From CAWGOF01 sp963824225 (lineage in GTDB: Bacteria > Acidobacteriota > Polarisedimenticolia > Polarisedimenticolales > Polarisedimenticolaceae): 64,000 nucleotides of DNA. A program made the position numbers and the translations under genes. The stretch is taken from positions 496,001 to 560,000 of the forward strand of contig CAWGOF010000002.1 in NCBI GenBank assembly GCA_963824225.1, read 5' to 3'. Below the pieces are notes generated by a model that saw only the letters and a list, made by a program, of their open reading frames with translations, searched no databases and was not told where the DNA came from. Below, piece by piece: positions 60,298-64,000 of the stretch; positions within the stretch are counted from its first letter, which is position 1; each line of letters starts with the position of its first letter.

Positions 60298-62502
60298 TCA
60301 TTCGTTCTTCGTGACGCGGATGTTGTCGTAGAAGATCTCGACCGGCGAGTAGCCGATCAGCCCCGGGCTGCCGCCGGCGATCGGCAGTGGATCGTCGACT
60401 TCGAGCGTCCACGCCGCCGGCTCGGCCTCGCCGCGCGGCCACACCTTGCCGGCGACGTGGCAGCCATCCTTGCGCACATCGACGCGGAGCTTCATCGTGA
60501 GCCACGTGCCGGGCTCCCACGGGAACGCCGCGTCCTTCGAGTTGCGCAGCTCGGAGGCCCACGATCGGATCTGCACCTGCTGGCTTCCACCCATGAGATC
60601 CAGGATGTAGCCGTTGGCGATGATGCCGATATCGGGGATCTTGCGCCCCTTCTTCTCGGAGAAGACGTCGGCCTGGATCGTGTAGCCCGCGAGCGTCGAC
60701 GGGCCGAAGAACGCCTCGTTGCGCAGGAGTCCGACGTCCCGCACGACCTTCACCAGGACCTTGCTGCCGTCCACCGTGCGGATCTCCCACGGATTGCCCC
60801 CGCCGACCCACCACGCGGGCGCCTTGCCATCGGGCATCGCCTCGAAGTCGAAGCTCCACGGGAGATCGCCCACGACGCGCACGCGCGCGCTGCCGCTCGC
60901 CCCCCCGGCTGTGGCCTTCACCGCTCCGGCCTGGAACGGGGCCGCGAGGTCGACTGCGAGCTTCCCCGATGCGGGATCGAGTGTGCCCTTGAGACCCTCG
61001 AGCGTCCACGACGCCTGGACCTCTCCGAGCGGTCGCCCCTTGGCGTCGAACGTGCGCGCGCGGAACTGCGCCGTCTCCCCCGGCCGGATGAGGATCTCGG
61101 CCGGCACGACCTGCAGCGTCGCGACCGGCCCCTCGCCCTTCGGCACGCGCACGATGGAGGTCGCCTGGGACTTGAGGAACGGCTTCGTCTTGTCACCGAG
61201 GCAATACAGGCCGTCCTCGGCCGTGAAGTACACACGACCGTAGGCCACGGCCGGGGAGCCATAGATCTCGGCGTGCCGCCCCTCGGGCATGGTGATCATT
61301 TCCTGGTCGAGATCGCGTGCGCCGTCGGCGCCCGGTGCGAGGATGTGGAACCGGCCGTTCACCTCGGTGGCGTAGATCTTGCCGTCGGCGAGCACCGGCG
61401 AGCCCTTGCCCACCGTGCCCAGGCTGTACGTCCACAGCTTCGCGCCGGTCTTGGCGTCGAGCGCGATCAGGTTCGCCCCGTTGTCGACGACGTACAGGCG
61501 CCCGTCGCCGATCGTCGGCGTCGCGTAGCCGACCGCGACCAGGTTCGCGCGCCAGCGCTCGTGGGACTTGCTCACGTCGCCGGTCCCGGTGGCGTCGATA
61601 GCCACGACGCGTCCCATCGTCGCCTCGTCGGGGTTCTCCTCGCCCTGGGTCGCGTACACCGTCTCGCCGTCGACGATCACGCCCGTGTTGATCCCGACCT
61701 TGCTCAGCTCGAACTCCCACACCTTCTGGCCGGTTGTCACCTGCAGCGCGTGGATTCGCCCGTCGGCGGCGCCGCTGATCACCATGCGCTGGCCAGCGAT
61801 GTCGGCCACGACCGGCACCGACTGATTGTTGAAGTCCTTCGGCGCCTGCCCGGGTGCGGCGACCCACACGAGGTCGCCCGTACGCTTGTCGAACGCCAGG
61901 TACCGATCGCGCGGCGGGGCATGCGCGCCCCAGCCGGTGTTCACGACGAGCACGATGACCAGGTCGCCGTCGACGACCGGGCTCTGTGTCCGCCCGCCGT
62001 AGCCGGACTGCCGGCCGTACTCCTCGGCCAGCGAGTGCCACCACAGCAGCTCGCCTTTCGGGCTGTAGGCGTGGAGCCGCCCGCCGACGCCCAGCGTGTA
62101 GACGTTCCCGGTCTCCGGGTCGGCCGCGGGGCAGCCCCAGCCCACGCGATTGAACGGCACGGCGGTGTGGTAGACGTTGTATCGATGCTCCCAGAGCTGA
62201 CGCCCCGACTCCGCGTCGTAGCACGCCACGCGCTCCTGGCGCAGATTCCGCGCGTCGTCGGTCCGCGAGATCACGCACACGCGACCGTCGATGACGACCG
62301 GCGTCGAGCGTCCGATCAGCGGGACCTTCCAGATCAGGTTCTCCCCGTCCCTCGACCACGTGGAGACGAGGCCCTTCTCCGTCGACGTTCCGTTCTGGCG
62401 CGGCCCGCGCCAGCTCGGCCAGTCCTCGGCTAGGATCGGAGCCACGGCGAGCGCGAGGACCAACGTGCCGACGATCCGCTTGCCCAAGGAAGCACCTACC
62501 AT
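60298..62502 (-). CDS. PQQ-like beta-propeller protein (first of the operon), with C-terminal extra domain
   Basis: The 734-residue exported protein has a signal (RIVGTLVLALAVAPILAE), the propeller start DWPSWRGPRQNGTS and blades (AYSPKGELLWWH, LAFDKRTGDLVWV, HALQVTTGQKVWEF, IALDAKTGAKLWTYSLGTVG). After residue about 450 comes an Ig-like stretch (LQVVPAEILIRPGETAQFRA) and a lectin/LamG-like region (GYTIQADVFSEKKGRKIPDI). AGGAG lies 6 nt before the ATG. It starts the long minus-strand operon, which has no obvious strong promoter here. Confidence 0.82.
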   Translation of the reverse strand: MVGASLGKRIVGTLVLALAVAPILAEDWPSWRGPRQNGTSTEKGLVSTWSRDGENLIWKVPLIGRSTPVVIDGRVCVISRTDDARNLRQERVACYDAESGRQLWEHRYNVYHTAVPFNRVGWGCPAADPETGNVYTLGVGGRLHAYSPKGELLWWHSLAEEYGRQSGYGGRTQSPVVDGDLVIVLVVNTGWGAHAPPRDRYLAFDKRTGDLVWVAAPGQAPKDFNNQSVPVVADIAGQRMVISGAADGRIHALQVTTGQKVWEFELSKVGINTGVIVDGETVYATQGEENPDEATMGRVVAIDATGTGDVSKSHERWRANLVAVGYATPTIGDGRLYVVDNGANLIALDAKTGAKLWTYSLGTVGKGSPVLADGKIYATEVNGRFHILAPGADGARDLDQEMITMPEGRHAEIYGSPAVAYGRVYFTAEDGLYCLGDKTKPFLKSQATSIVRVPKGEGPVATLQVVPAEILIRPGETAQFRARTFDAKGRPLGEVQASWTLEGLKGTLDPASGKLAVDLAAPFQAGAVKATAGGASGSARVRVVGDLPWSFDFEAMPDGKAPAWWVGGGNPWEIRTVDGSKVLVKVVRDVGLLRNEAFFGPSTLAGYTIQADVFSEKKGRKIPDIGIIANGYILDLMGGSQQVQIRSWASELRNSKDAAFPWEPGTWLTMKLRVDVRKDGCHVAGKVWPRGEAEPAAWTLEVDDPLPIAGGSPGLIGYSPVEIFYDNIRVTKNE

Positions 62503-62623
62503 CACGCACTCCTGTTGGAACGGAACGGACCACCGCCCGCTGGTCCGGGGCAGGCAGACGACTGTACGCCGGGGCCGGGCGAAAGTTCGGCGCAAGAGGG
62601 TAAAAAACTGTAAAGAGTGAAGC

Positions 62624-63145
62624 TCATTGCGTTGCGCCGGTGGTCGCCGCTCGCGTGATGGCCGGCTTCGCCGGCGCCGGCCCCGGCTTGTACAGCGTGA
62701 CGAGGCAGCCGCCCGCGGCGGCGAGCACGATCCCGGCCACGAACGGCCAGCGGATCGACGCCCATCCGTCGTGCGGCGGATGGAGCACGAGACCCGTTAC
62801 CGCGTTGACGATCGGCGCACCGGCGAAGACGATCGACATCACCGCGACCGGCGAGCCCTTGGCCCCGAAGGCCAGGAGGACGCCGAACGCTCCCACCGCA
62901 CCGGTGATCCCCGCGATCAGCGACCAGCTCACGCCGCGCATCGGGAACGCCCAGTGCGCGCCGTTGAGCTTCAGCACCGCGAGCGGCGCGAGCACCGCGG
63001 TCAGGAAGTACGCCACGCCGACGAGCAGGAACGCCTTGTACCTGCCGTTGGCCGGATCGCCCATGGCGATCTGCCCGTTGTGCAGCAGGACGCCATAGAC
63101 GCCCCACGTGACGACCGTCAGCAACGCGTATGCGAGCCACGCCAT
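62624..63145 (-). CDS. Half-size EamA/DMT-family transporter
   Basis: The 173-residue protein has about five helices (WLAYALLTVVTWGVYGVLL, FLLVGVAYFLTAVLAPLAVL, LIAGITGAVGAFGVLLAFGA, SIVFAGAPIVNAVTGLVL, FVAGIVLAAAGGCLVTLYKP), the size of half an EamA transporter. Such half transporters may dimerise. The substrate is unknown. A GGAGGTGG site is close upstream of the ATG. It lies 121 nt upstream of the operon and is not tightly linked. Confidence 0.72.
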   Translation of the reverse strand: MAWLAYALLTVVTWGVYGVLLHNGQIAMGDPANGRYKAFLLVGVAYFLTAVLAPLAVLKLNGAHWAFPMRGVSWSLIAGITGAVGAFGVLLAFGAKGSPVAVMSIVFAGAPIVNAVTGLVLHPPHDGWASIRWPFVAGIVLAAAGGCLVTLYKPGPAPAKPAITRAATTGATQ

Positions 63146-63296
63146 GGACCACCTCCGGAAAGGAAGCGGGATAGCTTAGCCTTCGCGCGGCTCGGACGCT
63201 AAACGCCGAAACTTTCCGGCCGGCCGCTCGTTCCATTTGGGCGACACGGAACCTTTTGCGCGCGGCGGGCGTCGCTTCGGTCTGGGGGATCATTCG

Positions 63297-64000
63297 ATGA
63301 CCAGAATCCTCAAGCTCCTCGTCGGCGCGGCGATCCTCGCCGCCATCGTGTTCGGCGGCTACAGCTGGCTCCAGGGCCGCGAGTCCGGGGACGGCGGCTT
63401 CCAGACCGTGCAGGTCGCCCGCGGGTCGATCACCGACAAGGCGGTGGCGGTGGGGCGGATCGAGCCCCGCGTACGGTTCCACGTGAAATCGAAGATCTCG
63501 GGCATCGTGCGGCGCTGCCTGGTCCAGGTCGGCGACCGCGTGGGGCCGGGGGATCCGCTGTTCGAGATCGCCCCCGATCCGACGCCGAGCGAGCTGCTCG
63601 AGGCCGAGTCCCGGCTCGGCTCGGCGCAGTCGGCGTTCAACCGCGCCGAGGCCAACTGGAACCGTGCCTCCGAGCTGGCGCAGCAGGGCGTGATCGCGAC
63701 CGACCGTCTCGACGCCGACCGCGAGTCGTTCGAGCTGGCGAGGATCGAGCTCGCACGCGCGACCGACAACATGAAGCTGATCCGCGAGGGCCGACTCGAG
63801 GGCCGCGGCCGACAGATGGAGTCGATCATCCGCGCGCCGGCGGCCGGCATCGTCCTCGAGCGCAAGGTCGATCCGGGAGACCCGGTCGTTCCGTTGACCT
63901 CGTTCCAGGAAGGCACCGAGCTCGCGACGCTCGCCGACATGCGCGACCTGATGTTCAAGGGCACGGTCGACGAGATCGACGTGGGCAAGCTCGCGCTCGG
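63297..64000 (+). CDS. Periplasmic adaptor of an efflux system (HlyD/MacA type), 3' end outside window
   Basis: A partial protein of at least 234 residues. It has an N-terminal anchor (LKLLVGAAILAAIVFGGYSW) and the lipoyl/barrel-sandwich region (VKSKISGIVRRCLVQVGDRV, GDPLFEIAPDPTP). A coiled-coil hairpin follows (LLEAESRLGSAQSAFNRAEA, then ELAQQGVIATDRLDADRESF), and IIRAPAAGIVLERKVDPGDP closes the sandwich. This layout is that of MFP adaptors of RND or MacB exporters. The frame runs off the end, so the cognate transporter is outside the window. A GGGGGA site precedes the ATG. Confidence 0.9.
   Translation, partial: MTRILKLLVGAAILAAIVFGGYSWLQGRESGDGGFQTVQVARGSITDKAVAVGRIEPRVRFHVKSKISGIVRRCLVQVGDRVGPGDPLFEIAPDPTPSELLEAESRLGSAQSAFNRAEANWNRASELAQQGVIATDRLDADRESFELARIELARATDNMKLIREGRLEGRGRQMESIIRAPAAGIVLERKVDPGDPVVPLTSFQEGTELATLADMRDLMFKGTVDEIDVGKLAL

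Overview
The window is about 70% G+C with very dense gene packing. It carries TonB, porin, RND-adaptor and lipoprotein genes, so the organism is a Gram-negative bacterium. The family mix includes ASPIC/UnbV-FG-GAP lipoproteins, thrombospondin-type-3/MopE-like repeats, a Gld-type ABC operon with DUF4340, a fused E1 alpha-beta dehydrogenase and many PQQ-like beta-propellers. That mix suggests an uncultured Myxococcota- or Acidobacteriota-like lineage. This placement is an inference; no rRNA or tRNA gene is visible.

Region 1 (1-9.1 kb): a UvrA-family ATPase, then an antitoxin with a wrecked ParE/RelE toxin, then a cupredoxin-sensor kinase-porin operon. Behind it lies a lower-GC stretch with a HEAT-like lipoprotein, bracketed by two copies of the porin 3' end, and an antitoxin with a wrecked VapC toxin.
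Region 2 (9.1-18.6 kb): a small membrane protein diverging from an M20 dipeptidase, a four-gene Gld-type ABC operon with a clear sigma70-like promoter, an SGNH hydrolase, and a cation-efflux transporter that ends at a 78-bp palindromic element.
Region 3 (18.6-37 kb): a redoxin, a fused E1 alpha/beta 2-oxoacid dehydrogenase, an exported PI3/4-kinase-like protein, YceI, a metallopeptidase, two ASPIC/FG-GAP lipoproteins around a DUF1223 and a TPR gene, an RRM protein with its terminator, an M48 protease and a glutamine amidotransferase-like protein.
Region 4 (37-44.5 kb): a lower-GC pair, a Crp-type regulator and a large surface TSP3/MopE protein, with hairpin repeats around the latter. It is followed by a glycosyltransferase and an asparagine synthase.
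Region 5 (44.5-62.5 kb, minus strand): twelve colinear genes with gaps from -16 to +36 nt. In transcription order they are two PQQ-propeller proteins, a short acyl-adenylating (LuxE/EhpF-like) enzyme, an aldehyde dehydrogenase/reductase, an iron-type alcohol dehydrogenase, a third propeller, a HemN-like radical SAM enzyme, a TonB receptor, a GT4 glycosyltransferase, a hotdog thioesterase, and an ABC ATPase with its large FtsX-type permease.
Region 6 (62.6-64 kb): a half-size DMT transporter and the start of an RND/ABC periplasmic adaptor that runs off the window.

The most interesting unit is the 18-kb minus-strand run. Enzymes that could activate a carboxylic acid and reduce it to aldehyde and alcohol sit among periplasmic propellers, a radical SAM enzyme, an outer-membrane receptor and an ABC exporter. 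This fits making, exporting and recapturing a small molecule, but the product cannot be read from the sequence.
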